The translations under genes and the position numbers were made by a program. Under the pieces are notes generated by a model. It worked only from the letters and a program-made list of their open reading frames with translations. It did no database searches and was not told the origin of the DNA. 64,000 nt of DNA from Diphasiastrum complanatum. Taxonomy: Eukaryota > Streptophyta > Lycopodiopsida > Lycopodiales > Lycopodiaceae. Below, piece by piece: positions 1 to 13,149 of this stretch. Every line of letters starts with the position of its first letter. Positions within the stretch are counted from its first letter, which is position 1. Location of the stretch: NCBI GenBank assembly GCA_029204225.1, contig CM055101.1, positions 34,663,683 through 34,727,682 on the forward strand, given 5' to 3'.

Positions 1-1439
1 TTCAAGAATGTGACAATATCCTCACAAACGGTGAAACGCAGCAAAACAGACGGAAAATTGGAGACGGATAGATCAGTGATGATCAAAACAACGCTCATTC
101 CACGAACAAAAATAAATGCTCATCGCACTCTCTCCTCCTCCTTCACCATCCTCTTTCATAAGCAAGAATTGAACTCTCTCACACTCTCTCAAACAATGGG
201 TTTTCACGTGAACCCTTCCACATCCCTCTACTAGCTTCATACGAAACAAAAATTCTCACACCATGTATCTCTCAACCTTCCATGTGAATACCAAAACAAA
301 AGTTATCCCTCAACCTTTTCTTTTTCTTGGACCCCAATCTCAAGGAAGACCACTCCCTTTTTTAGAGGTCACCCAAAGCTTCCCCTTCATAATGCCGTAT
401 CTTCATTTTTCAAGCCTTTCATGAAAAGTGTACTCTCTTGTAAATGGCTCTTAGTTGTGATTTGACCACAAGTGGTACCCTTCCCCTTTTGAAAAAGATG
501 GATGGGATCACGGGTACAAGGGTACCACATGTGTGAGTCACTTTTCTCTTTTGCACTTGTTGGTGGTGTAAGTGGTAAGTACCTTATTTCATTACTCTTC
601 TTAATTGGGTAGTCCTCATTGCTACTTGTGGTCAACTCCTACCACTTTTAGGTAGGGTATTTTTGCGAAGCCCTTTTGGCCTCCAATTGTATTTTCCTTT
701 TGCGTGTCCATGGCCCATGGCTTAAGCTGTCGAGGTGATTTGTCTGTCAGTGTGCCGCTTCGACTTGCACCGGGACTTGCCTATATTTTTGTCACAGTTT
801 CCTTGACCTTGTCCCATAATTTTCGATCATTTGTTGCGAGTTGATTTTTCTCTTTGTCGGTTTTTTTGTGTATCGTTACTGGCAGCACTCATGACTTGGG
901 GTTTCTTCAAGGCCACTGGTCCCCTGAAAAACACAGTAGGCAATTTTTATATTAATAGAAAGTAACGGGGGACATTGGAAAATTTGCTCGGCCATGCCAG
1001 CTAGTATAATCAGGCCAATTCTAAGGCCGTAAACTATTCTATGGGCCATTTCTAAGGCCTCAAAAATTTTTCTACCGACATTTTGGACGGGCTGGGACCC
1101 CTATCTATAGGCAATTGTGTGCCGATTTTACCATTAGTAGCCGGGTTCTACATGCCGGTTTTTGTACAAAATTGTGAAAATTGCTTTAAACAACCCGATT
1201 TTTCATGCAAAAAATTCGGCTAATAGCCATCAAATAATGAGGAAACTTCTTAATAGAGATACCATAGCCAATGGTGGAATACTTCACTTAAGCATCTGAT
1301 ATGAAAGTCTTTCTTATACTCACCTGCCTAAGTTAACACAGATTCAACAACATATTTTGACACATTATTATGCACATGAGATTTTATTGTGCAATTAGGT
1401 GCTCGTAATATGTATGTAGAAGCTAAGGCTTTTTCAATT
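1..1439. other. No recognisable gene
   Basis: AT-rich sequence with only short open frames. I see no protein-family motif, RNA gene or clear repeat boundary on either strand. It is probably old transposon or intergenic DNA. Confidence 0.5.
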
Positions 1440-2950
1440 TCTCAAATGATTCCAATGCCTCAACTGTCCAAATTGATACATGCAAAGAATAGACTAAATA
1501 TTCAATAATAATTTGCATGACCCATGACATTGTAAACTTCTTTGATAGTTCAGGGAGGCGGTAATTCCATAATAATTTTGATCTTAGAAAAATTCATAAA
1601 AATGTTGTGTCTCGAAATTACATGGCCTAGAACAACATCATGAGTAACCCAAATCTGACATTTATTTGGATATAAGAAAATCTGATACTAACGACAACAT
1701 TCAAGTACTTTCTCCAAGTGTTCCAAATGTTCTGACTCCAAGCCATGGACTCCAAGATCATCTAAATAGATTTCAACGAATTTTTGTAAATAATCCTTGA
1801 AAGCAAACTGCATAACTCTTTGAAAGGTACTTGGTGCATTATGTAGCCCAAAAGGCATAACTCAGTAAGTATAGTTCCCCAATTTTGTTGCAAAGGCCAT
1901 TTTGTGCTGATCAGCAAGTGCAATTTTTTCTTGATTGTAGCCGTTGAATCCATCCAAAAAACTATAAGCTTTAGCACCAGCAAGGCGATCCAAAATGCTT
2001 TCCGTGAAAGGTAATGGAAAATGATCCTTTTATGTAAATTTTTTCATGGCCTTAAGGTTCACACAAAGTTGCATCTTGCCATTCTCCTTTGGTACGATTT
2101 GTGAAACCCATTCACTATGCTTGATCACGTAAATGAAATCACTTCCAATAATGCCTTCAATTCCTTCTTGATAAGATCTGTAAAGTTTGGATTACATTGA
2201 TAAAATCTGGTAACCTTTGGAACTGCATCAGGTACTAATGGAATAGTATGCTCAATCAATATTGTTACAAGAATACCCTTCAGATCTTTGTAAGTCTAAA
2301 CAAAACAGTCTTGATACTTGACCAACAACTTTTTCAATTAAGCATTGAATTTTTCTGTTGAAAGTTGTGCTCCAACCTGTACTATCTTCTCATCTTCACC
2401 TGGTTCAGCTAGATTCATAGGTTGTGTCCTAGCTGGTCCATCATAGACTTCTTGCATTTCTGGTACTTTTCCCTCAGGTTCTCAATGAGGTTTTGGCAGC
2501 ATTATGATGACATCATTCAAAGTATATCTTTTAAATTGGTCAAACATGTCATGATGTATAACATTGGCTTTCTCTTGACAAAAGGGATTAAACTTTTCTT
2601 TGCTTTTGGATTTATTGGCCGATGACTTCTGAGATCTCTAACTTGAAGAATCAAGATTGATATCAATCTTTCTTTTATCTTTGTCCAATAAAGGTGGCAC
2701 AACAACAAGCTTGTTGATCTTTGGATCAACCGTTGTAACCACCTCATTTGGTGGATTTCTTCATTCCAAAACCATATGATAGTACTTCTTAGCTTTTGTT
2801 TTAGTCATTGATCCTATAGGCTTCCCTTCCTTCAAAATTACTACTTTTAGTGATTTTGTCGGCAGTTCACCAAGAATGTGTCTGACACCAAATCTTGTAG
2901 GAACATATGTCATAAGATTTGCTCATTTGTAAGTTCTACACCCTCATCAC
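1440..2950 (-). pseudogene. Ty3/gypsy pol remnant (protease-RT region)
   Basis: Reading the minus strand from about 2950 downwards gives a broken gypsy polyprotein. A protease-to-RT spacer (with QLSTEKFNA and KYQDCFV) is followed by the RT opening VIKHSEWVSQIVPKENGKM near 2070-2125. The RT active-site box YLDDLGVHG lies near 1740-1770, and the RT/RNase H connection (ISRHN, then MGHANYY) near 1530-1640. Several stops and frameshifts interrupt it, so it is a dead fragment without LTRs. The same family recurs on the plus strand near 13.2 kb with matching words (SRHG, FPPPRTI, MGHTNYY). The family call is firm from the RT motifs; the exact ends are approximate. Confidence 0.85.
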
Positions 2951-3056
2951 AAGATAGAGCATGAAATATGAAAATAACTTCATCTTCAATTGGATTCGGA
3001 ATTGGATCGGCGGAAATCCAAGCTACGTTCATCACATTAACAAAACAAATAACACC

Positions 3057-3149
3057 ATGGTGGCGTCTCAACAAGAAGCCAAGAAAATGCTATCCGCGAT
3101 CGACATGGATTACAAGAGTATTCATGCATGTCCCAATGATTGCATCTTA
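3057..3149 (+). pseudogene. CACTA/EnSpm transposase scrap
   Basis: A 30-residue stretch contains QEAKKMLSAIDMDYKSIHAC followed by PNDCIL. This is the hallmark of plant TNP2-type CACTA transposases (EAKK...GL.Y.KIHACPNDC). Nothing upstream or downstream extends the similarity, so it is a short relic between two retroelement remnants. Confidence 0.6.
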
Positions 3150-3518
3150 TCACCATTATTTGATTTTAGAGCCTTGATAGTCTTGTTGAGTTGGTTTCTC
3201 AACATATATTTGAAGTGAGTTGGTTTCAAAACATATGTTTGAATCTAGTTTTACAAAAGTTTTAATATTCTTTTAAAATATTCTTACCACCATTATTTGA
3301 TCTTAGTGGCTTGATAGTAGTATACTTGGCTTTTTAGAAGATACATACAAGTTGAGTCCAACAAACAAAGGTTAGTCTCACTCCAGCAAGACCTAGGAAG
3401 TGACCTTTCTAATAAAATTATTTAAGCACATTACGTAAAATCCACCATCAAATGGATCCAAAAACACAATCAAATGCAAAGAGTTAAGAGCGTCAATTTT
3501 TTCCATTTAGGTGTCACG

Positions 3519-3885
<367 letters not shown>

Positions 3886-5122
3886 TTAGGCATCTAGTTT
3901 TAATAATCTTCCAAATCTTATGCCTCTAGCAATGGTCTTGCCATCCTTCTTGATGTTACATGCATTTGTGGTGAACTCCACAATCAAACCATTGTCAAGC
4001 AATTGTCCTACACTAAGCAAATTCTTAGTGATACTAGGAATGTAAAGTACTCCATCAATCTTGATCTTTCTTGAAGATCCCAAGCATAAAGGTATGGATC
4101 CTATGCCTTCTACCTTACAAGCATAATCATTTGCTGTAAAAATTGACTTGATAGGTCCATCATAGATAGATAAGTTTGAGAAATACTCCCTCTTATTTGT
4201 CATGTGGGAGCTAGCCCCACTATCTATCCACCAAGGGTCTTCACCTCTTATACTTGAAGATGAGAAACTTGACATCATGAGTGAATCTTCATGAGAGCTC
4301 TCCTCTTCCTCTTGGCCTAGGTTTTCTTGACTTTGAGATTGCTTCTTCTTGAAGCACTCTGAGGCATAGTGCCCCATCTTGCCACAAAAGTAGCATTTGA
4401 TCTTTGACTTATCCTTCTTTGGCTTGCTTGATCTTGGACTTGAAGATCCTTCTTGATCTTCACCTTTGGATTTGCTCTTGCTCTTGGTGAAAAGAGCCTT
4501 GTCATCTCCATCATTGAGGGAGAGCTTCTCCATCCTTGACTTGATGTAAGTTCTCCTACTTTCCTCGGCCATGAGGACTCCTTGGAGATCTTCAAGTGAG
4601 GGCAACTTGCCCATAATTGCATAGCCTTGCACTAGGTAGCAAAATCCACACTCTAACCATTCAAGATTAGTTGAACAAGTTCACTTTCCTTAATGCAATC
4701 TCCTACCTGAGCAAGCTCCTTGTTTAAGTCCTTAACTCTCAACACATATGAATGTCCACTCTCTCCTTTAGCTTGAAAACATTGAAGGATTTGATTCTTC
4801 AAGGATAGCAACCTTGAAGTATTCTTGGATTCATATATCTTTTGAAGAGTTTCCCATGCTTCTTGAGCCGAGGTGTAAGCACCTACCTCCTTAATAAGCT
4901 CATTAGCTACATTCACTTTTATACAATATGGAGAGCAACCTTGCACCTCCTTTTGTATTTTGTAGCGTCTTGAGGGTGAATGGGCTCATCCTCTTCACCA
5001 CTCACTATATCCATTAGATCTTGTAAATTAAGAATTGATTCCATTCTTAGCTTCCAAATTGAATTATTAGAAGCATTCAATCTATCATGTGAATCCAGGA
5101 AATATGCATTCATTGAAGCCAT
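3886..5122 (-). pseudogene. Ty1/copia gag-protease, 5' half only
   Basis: The minus-strand reading starts MASMNAYFLDSHDRLN and continues through a gag with a CCHC zinc knuckle (CYFCGKMGHYASEC). An aspartic protease follows with WWIDSGASSHM and the conserved LLSVGQL. Frameshifts or stops near 4920 and 4645 break the frame. Homology ends abruptly at residues LDA beside the microsatellite repeat, so integrase, RT and RNase H are missing. It is close in sequence to the element at 15.5-21.6 kb. Its primer site and LTR lie at 5910-6537, in the correct order for a minus-strand element. Confidence 0.92.
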
Positions 5123-5909
5123 CTATCTTTAAACAAGATCTTGATCACAAGAATAGATGCAAAATAGAAATGATTGACAGACTAGCTATCCCACTACCTA
5201 GGGACTTGAGAAAGCTCAAAACTTGACCTCTCAATAAGATCCTATCTGATCTTAAGCCAAATCAAATCCATTAATGTCAACAAGAATGATAACTAGCTTG
5301 AATTTGCATAAAAATTGGATCTAGAATTGCCTCCTCCTTGATCTCGACTTCACAAGGATACAATATTCACCTAACTTGAACAAAAAAGAATCATATGCAC
5401 ATAAACCTCTTCAAATCATTCCTACAAGATCAGGTTGAATCATCATGCAATAATCAATCCAAACTATCTCACATATCAAGCAAAAAATGAATACAATCTT
5501 GACTAGAATTGCATTCCTTGATGAGCACTTAGCAAAGTCTTTGGGCTGATCCCAAATTTGAATTTCTAAGATCTCAATAAGTCTAAAAACAACCTATTAC
5601 AATACCACAGATAAGAATCTACCTTCCTTTGATTGACTGAAAAACTATTCTTGTGATAGACTCCACAAATCGAGTAGCATCAATATGATGAAAGTGCAAA
5701 ATACTTGCCATTTTGATCCAATCAATAAAAGATGACCACAAATCGGATTTTGAAGCTAAAAAGCTTGTAAATAAAAAACCATTAGATCCCTTTGCACTCA
5801 AATTGATCAAGAATTGAAGGTACTACTCATAGATTATGTCTAGATAGCAATCAATGCTTGAATTGCATCAAAATCTATGATTCTAGCATGAAGTTAAGCT
5901 CATTGGAAT
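5123..5909 (-). other. Untranslated leader of the minus-strand copia element
   Basis: About 790 bp between the primer binding site and the gag start, with no open frame of note. This length matches the 800-bp leader of the related element at 16168-16965. Confidence 0.6.
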
Positions 5910-5922
5910 GGCTCTGATACCA
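5910..5922 (-). other. Copia primer binding site
   Basis: The minus strand reads TGGTATCAGAGCC, the standard copia primer site complementary to initiator methionine tRNA. It directly follows an LTR ending TTTTTATCA. Confidence 0.9.
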
Positions 5923-6537
5923 TGATAAAAATGCAGCTAAATAATCCCATTTTATCCTGGAAATGATGGAGAAAGCACCTACTTAAGATCTAGACAAGAT
6001 CTAGAAGCTAGATTACTAATCAACGCATTGATTCCTAGCTTATCTTGGCTTGAATTCCATGAATTAGCTCCAAAACTCTTCACACGTGTGAAAGTACGGC
6101 CTGATACTGCCTATGTACTGTACCTGCAACTCCAAACTCATTCAATCATCACAAAAAATCATATGCCAATAGCATTCATCAATCAAATCATAGACTCAAA
6201 CTAGTCAAGGAGGAAAATCTTGAATTTGCTCATGATTGGATGGAAATCCCATCACATATTTATACATGCAGAGCTCAAATTTGAGCATATTAGGGCTTCT
6301 ATGTATTCATCATAACCTAACCTTAACATCTAACCTAAAGATCCACTTGATCCACCCTATTTAGGGTCAATGTATCGAGATACAAAAACAATGAAAAAAA
6401 TGCTATTTTTAGCTTCTATTATTTCTCTACCCTATCTATGCACTCTTTGGAAATATCCCAAAGGTACCATTCCAAAGCTAGGTTAATGATTTGACTTAGG
6501 TATCCCATGCTTTGGCCATGTGTGACATCCCACAACA
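5923..6537 (-). repeat. Copia LTR (5' LTR of the minus-strand element)
   Basis: Adjacent to the primer site, ending ...TTTTTATCA on the minus strand. It has a TATA-like ATGTATAAATATGTG near 6255-6270 and a TTCACACGTGTGAA palindrome near 6090. Its 3' portion matches 11775-12056 on the plus strand, which confirms it as an LTR. The outer boundary (TGTTGTGGGATG on the minus strand) is my best guess. Confidence 0.75.
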
Positions 6538-6601
6538 TGGCCTCAAAGTCATTTACAAGTGGTAAAATGCAAACTAGCTTGTGTAAATTTAACAGAAGAT
6601 G

Positions 6602-6703
6602 ATGTCTTCAAAATTAGACATGAAAGATCTGGGTGAAGTTCACTATTGTCTAGGAATTCAAATCTACAAAGACAAAGAGAGAAGGCGAATCCATGAGCAT
6701 TGA
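6602..6703 (+). pseudogene. Copia RT fragment
   Basis: A 33-codon open stretch carries LDMKDLGEVHYCLGIQIYKD, the conserved copia segment after the RT active site (MxDLGE...YxLGIxI). It comes from a different copia lineage than its neighbours and ends at a stop after RRIHEH. Confidence 0.7.
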
Positions 6704-7724
6704 TGCACACAACATATTTTGTGCATCACTTAGTCTATAAAATATGGATCTAGATCAAGAGGGCGTGTTCGATTTATTTCTTCTCTCCCTAAATCCAAAA
6801 TTAATCTAGATTCATTCCTGTTGCTGTATATTTACTCACATTGTTGCACAATCTATAGATATACACGAGAATCGCAGCCAAGTACCTACACAACAATTAA
6901 ACTATCAAAGGAGTTTCGAGTATTGACTATCGACTATCGATGATGCTCGAATGTTTGATTTGAACAATTATTGAATCGAACATTCAAACCTTTGACACTC
7001 TCAACTCTAGCCGATTTGACTCGGAATCGAATCGACAAACTGTCGACTTTCTAACTAATGTGGTACCATTCTAAATAAAGCTAGTCACCTATACTTAGTC
7101 TAGTTAGTTTTCTGCACTGTTGTGCAACTATTTTGCCAATGAAAGTAGCCACATTACCACCTGGTTAGATAGCGACAGCCATGAATGCCACCTATCTAGA
7201 TAGTGACAGCCATGACCGTAGCCAGACAACATAGCTCAACATCTCTATAGATTTGTATATATGTTTGATTACATGTACAATTTAATATATCAAGACTTAT
7301 CGAGCATATCAAAATAACGGGATTCAACATTGATCAATTAGTAGACACAATAGATGTTATTACATCAATCAGATTTAGATGGAGAGTTAAAACTAGCTAT
7401 TGAATGATCTTCAAATCATCGAAGCTGTTATAGCACCAGAGCTAGTTTTGAGTGTGTGGTTATCACCGGAATTGACTTGTATTTATTATTTCAAATGACT
7501 TCTATTTCATTAATTTCTGATCAATCCATTGTCTTATTGTGTTCAAATATATGTCAGGGTGAATGTATGTTACTTTGATTTATTGTTCTATCTAATACGG
7601 CTCTCGTATAAATTTATCTAAACTGTCTGTCGCTTCCGCAACTGACACTCATTCAACTTTATTCAATGTGTGTACACATGAGACTTTTTCTCTCCATCTT
7701 TTAGAATCCTTAAAAAGCAATAAT
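6704..7724. other. Unassigned AT-rich sequence
   Basis: No coding or RNA gene seen. It has a small hairpin at about 6703-6728 (GATGCACA...TGTGCATC) and a repeated short phrase near 7165-7215 (a GATAGYGACAGCCATGA core). It may be LTR or internal sequence of the copia scrap just upstream, but no boundary is visible. Confidence 0.4.
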
Positions 7725-8265
7725 TATATAGGGTTGGTCATATCATTTGGTAGAGATTCCTGATTATAGGACCTACACCTAGGTTTAAGGTGAAAACTAG
7801 TCACCTACTAGGCATGACTCAAGGAATTAGGCTAGGGTTGCAAATTAGGGCAAGAGAGCCAAATTAGCTTCCTTATTTTATGCTGGAACTCCACCTAACT
7901 TCACAAAGGAAGTCACATTAGCTATGTATTCCAGGATTTCATAATGAGAAGATAGATTATTATTGGAGCTCATTGGCAATCTCGAGCTCCTATACATTGA
8001 GTTTTTGTGATCCAAATGCAAACAAATCAATTTGTACTTGATTCTCTGCTCGTAGGATGTACTACAGAATATAGTACACATGTGCCAAGTTGGATTTAGT
8101 GATTGATCAATGCTTTTGATTGTTCTTGCTTGTTGATTGTCAAATTGCCATTCTAGGTCAATTTTTTTGTGTCTAGTTTTTTTGTAGGTTGTAAAGCAAG
8201 CATCCAATGACTCTTGTGGATATTTTGTAGATTCATTTATGGTCCTAAAGTATAGTACTTTTACA
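7725..8265. repeat. LTR-like direct repeat, left copy
   Basis: About 541 bp, closely similar to 8558-9107 in direct orientation. It is followed at 8266 by TGTATTAGAGCC, which resembles the copia primer site TGGTATCAGAGCC. No protein-coding content: the minus-strand open frames in both copies look like chance frames. Confidence 0.6.
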
Positions 8266-8557
8266 TGTATTAGAGCCAAGTACAAGAGCATTAACCATTG
8301 ATTAGAAGCAAATCCATTTTTAGCAAGTTTTGGTGCTAAAAACTAGTATTGAGATGGCAAGTTTGAAACTATACTTTGGTGAGAGGATTTGATCCCAAAC
8401 TGGTAGGGACCAAAATTTTTACTGTCTTTTGAAAATGGCAAATCTAGCTTGATCAAAAACCATGTAGAATAGTGTAAATTGTGTACACAAGTGGGTCCCA
8501 AACATGTGAGGCCATGATGACATGTTGGTAATTCATCCTAGATTATGTTAGGTCAAG

Positions 8558-9107
8558 TATATAGGGTTGGTCATGTCATTTTGGTAGAGATTCCTAGATT
8601 ATAGGGCCTACACCTAAGTTTAAGGTGAAAAATTGACCAACTAGTCACCTACTAGGCATGACTCAAGAAATTAGGCTAGGGTTGCAAATTAGGACAAGAG
8701 AGCCAAGTTAACTTCCTTATTACATGTTGGAAATCCACCTAAATTCACAAAGGAAGTCACATTTGCTATGTATTCCAAGCTCCCATAGTGAGAAGATAGA
8801 TTATTTTTGGAGCTCATTGGCAATCTCGAGCTACTCCACATTGTACATTGAGTGTGATCCAATTGCAACCAAATCAATTTGTACTTGATTCTTAGCTTGC
8901 AGGCCGACTATAGCCTGTAGTACACACGTGCCAAGTCAAATTTAGTGATTGATCAATGCTATTGATTGTTCTTGCTTGTTGATTGTCAAATTGCCAATAG
9001 ATCAACTTTTTTGTATCTAGTTTTTTTCTAGGTTGTAAAGCAAGCATCCAATTACTCTTGTGGATCTTTTGTAGATCCATTTAAGGTCCTAAAGTACAAT
9101 ACTTTCA
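8558..9107. repeat. LTR-like direct repeat, right copy
   Basis: Partner of 7725-8265. Both begin TATATAGGGTTGGTCAT and end near CTAAAGTAYARTACTTT. The copies are separated by only about 290 bp without coding capacity. Confidence 0.6.
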
Positions 9108-9723
9108 GAAAGTGCGATGATTTTGGTTTTCAAAGACAAATTCCATTTTCTAGATGACGTTCCCATTTCATAATGGTCATCATAAGAAAAGTCGATGTGC
9201 TTCCATTAGGGGAAATATGGGCTCAAAATGGGCCATTTAAGAAGTTTGACTTTAGAGAGAGGTTATGTAGTCAAAGAGTGGAAATCGGTACCATTTAGTT
9301 GCATTTTTTGAGCTTTCGGTAATGTTTGCATTCTAACTAATGTGGTTAAAACTAGCTCTAACTTCGGGCATTAATTAGTTAAGCGTTCTTCTAATAACAT
9401 CCATACATTTGTCATACAATCTGGGGCTGTAAACGTGGACCAATAATAGTATTACAAAATGGTACCTGCGTCGAAAGGTAATGAATGGTCTATCATTAAA
9501 GCCTAATGGTCACCGAATTCCAAGTTTGTGGGAACTCACAAGGGCCATCATTTTTGAAGCTCCGCTCTACATAAGCACAAACATGACTATAAGAAAAACT
9601 TTAAGTTCAGGTTACGTTCGAATTTCACACCCGAATATCGATTCAGCGTGCACATGTATGACACCTAGTCCTTGACTTGGCTGTTCACTCATTGATTCGA
9701 TATGTACGGACAACATACAATAT
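9108..9723. other. Unassigned sequence with degenerate copies of the next inverted repeat
   Basis: No gene recognised. The last 100 bp (from about 9635) carry a diverged extra copy of the module that forms the inverted repeat at 9724-10072 (ATTCAGCGTGCACATGTATG). Confidence 0.4.
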
Positions 9724-10072
9724 TGATTCAGCTCGCACAAGCACGACCTTTGGTACTCTAATTGGCTATCCGCATGTGGAAATGTTATTAGTACCGATAC
9801 ATGCAATATCAATTCAGCGTGCAGATGTATGACCTCTCGAGATCTTCTTAGACTTTCACGTGTTGAACCGATATTAGTACGAATTACATGAAAACTATGT
9901 AACTTTTGAACGACCGTACTAACATCGGTTCAACGCATGAATTCCCAAAAAGGTTTTGAGAGATCGTACATTTGCGCGTTGAATTGATATTGCATGTATC
10001 TGTACTAATATCGTTTCAATACACGGACAACCAGCTAGAGTACCAGAGGTCGTACTTGTGCGCGCCGAATCG
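9724..10072. repeat. Foldback element, 158-bp inverted repeat arms
   Basis: The left arm 9724-9881 and right arm 9915-10072 are imperfect reverse complements around a spacer of about 33 nt. For example, TTGAACCGATATTAGTACG pairs with CGTACTAACATCGGTTCAA next to the spacer. No coding capacity. It looks like a MITE or foldback element and abuts the (AC)n tract of the next repeat. Confidence 0.8.
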
Positions 10073-10082
10073 AAAAAAAATT

Positions 10083-11135
<1,053 letters not shown>

Positions 11136-11794
11136 AATGGTATTGAGAAAACCAAGAAAAATCTATCACTAGAATTTAAAATGGTAGATCTTGGTCACCT
11201 TCACTTTATATTGGGCATAGAAGTACTTAGAGGTTCAGATTTCATCTTCATTAGTCAAACTAAGTATGCTCAAAGTTTGCTCAATAGATTCATGATGAAG
11301 ATTGCAAGTATGTAGAAACAACAATGGAGCAAGATGTAAGAGTGCTCAATAAAAGTGATGAAGCATGCTAAAAGTATCTTGAGATACATCTCGGGTACTC
11401 TAGATCAAGGAATTCTCTATAGAGGAGATGTCATTGATTTGCATGCCTTTAGTGACTCGGATTTTGCAGGTGACAAAAGGGATAGGAAGTCCACAAGTGC
11501 CCATGCAACATTCATTGGTGGAGGAGTAGTTCTTGGTTGTCAAAGAAACAAGAAACCATGTCACTTTCTTCAACCGAAGCCGAGTATAAAGCTCTCACCA
11601 CTACAACAAAGGAGCTATTATGGATCAAAAGGCTACTTATGGAGCTGAAAGTCATGAGTTTAGATGTTGTTACGACTCTCTACAATGACAACATTTTAGC
11701 CCAACACCTTGCAACCAATCCAATCTTCCATGCAAGGTCAAAACATATTGAGATCTCTCATCATTTTTCCTTCTTGACTAGTTTGAGTTTATGA
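11136..11794 (+). pseudogene. Copia RT end and RNase H, 3' half only
   Basis: Begins inside RT with NGIEKTKKNLSLEFKMVDLG, continues HFILGIEVLRGSDFIFISQ, then loses about 50 codons near 11355. RNase H follows with SDSDFAGDKRDRKSTS and, in another frame from 11537, SSTEAEYKAL and SKHIEISHHF. The tail of RNase H is deleted and the sequence runs into LTR DNA. It is the 3' complement of the minus-strand fragment at 3886-5122, and both are cut at the same repeat family. Confidence 0.9.
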
Positions 11795-12056
11795 TTTAAT
11801 TGAGGAATGCTATTATGATTTTTTGTGATGATTGAATGAGTTTGGAGTTGCAGGCATAGTACACAGGCAGCAGCAGGCCGTACTTTCACACATGTGAAGA
11901 TTTTTGGAGCTAATTCATGGAGTTCAAGCCAAGATAAGCTAGGAATCAATGCATTGATTAGTAATCTAGCTTCTAGATCTTGTTTGGATCTTAAGTAGTG
12001 CTTTCTCCATCATTTCTAGGATCAAATGGGATTATTTTGCTGTATTTTTATCATCT
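11775..12056 (+). repeat. Copia 3' LTR fragment
   Basis: Matches the reverse complement of about 5923-6220: TTGACTAGTTTGAGTTTATG near its start, TTTCACACATGTGAAG near 11888, and ending TGTATTTTTATCA. The 5' part of the LTR is missing because the junction with RNase H is a deletion. Confidence 0.8.
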
Positions 12057-12074
12057 TCTTTATCTTTTATCAGA

Positions 12075-12800
12075 TTTACACTATCATTGAAAAATAGCGC
12101 ATCATCAACATTTAAGTTGACAATAATAAAAGAATGATGCACTTGAAGTAGACATTATTATCAACAATGCTTGTTGGATGAGAAAAGTGTTGATCCTCTA
12201 AAACGAAGCTCTGTTAGATTGCTTTAAGTCATAAATTGTCTTATGAAGTTTACATAAGAGTTTACATACATGATTCTCCTTACCGTTGAGCACATAATCC
12301 TCGGTCTGCATCATGTAGATATTTTCTTTGATTATAATGATACAAAAAATTAGAGAATGGCTAGCTAGACAATAAGGTCATTACAACATCTGCATCTTTG
12401 ATTATTGAACCTATTCTTTCCATTTGCTCTAGTAGAGTCTTGAATTGATTAATGTGATTATGAATAGAATCATCTTTTGACATTCTGAGAGAGAAGAACT
12501 TTCTCCTCAAATGTAGCTTTGAAGTGGCATCTCTCACTTCATAAAGTGTGCTCAATATATCCCAAACTTGTTTCCAAGATTAGGCTTGTCTGATATGACC
12601 AATTGTGTGTCGGAGATGTTAAGGGTGATCAAGGTATTCGCCTTGCCATCCTTGAGCTTTCACTTAGAAATGGCTTGCTCATCGACACTGGGAAATACTT
12701 CTATTCTAGTGACTATTTTCCACAATTCCTTGGGCATCAGTATTACTCTCACCTTGAATTTTCACAAGTGGTAATTCAAACCATCAAGTTTGTCTGCCAT
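12075..12800 (-). pseudogene. Copia gag joined to RT (different lineage)
   Basis: On the minus strand gag starts at 12800 with MADKLDGLNYHL, followed at once by a stop. It continues in ISKWKLKDGKAN, LYEVRDATSKLHLRRKFFSL and DDSIHNHINQFKTLLEQM (a UBN2-type copia gag) down to about 12361. Directly after, at about 12320-12075, is RT sequence IYMMQTEDYVLNGKENHVCK followed by a degraded active site, NVDD instead of YVDD. Protease, integrase and early RT are deleted. The family is clear and the fragment is inactive. Confidence 0.82.
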
Positions 12801-12954
12801 TAGAACAGACTGCAATTGTGAATCACTTGGGAAGTTCAAGATGAGTATATGCAGATAGTAGATTATATGACTTGAAACAATTATAGTAAGTGTCTACACT
12901 ATATTGGAACAATCATTTTGATACTATAAGCTCTATTCTCGCTCTAACAGTAAC

Positions 12955-12967
12955 TGCTCTAATACCA
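12955..12967 (-). other. Copia primer-site-like sequence
   Basis: The minus strand reads TGGTATTAGAGCA about 155 bp before the gag start at 12800. It resembles the standard TGGTATCAGAGCC. Confidence 0.55.
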
Positions 12968-13149
12968 TTTCACGATTTAGCATGGAGAGAATCCTTGGTG
13001 CATGAATGCATGTCTATTAGATTCAAGCGGACTCCTACTTCGACAAATCAAAGACCGCCCTAATTTTTCACAACTTTGAAGTCATTGGATCGATGAAGTC
13101 GATCTCGTAGCCATGCACAAACTAGATTGATTTACAGATTTAGCTTTGT

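Noticed and set aside
7878-9080. Minus-strand proteins of 60-137 residues in the LTR-like repeats
   Set aside because: The two copies differ by frame-breaking changes and the sequence looks like non-coding LTR.
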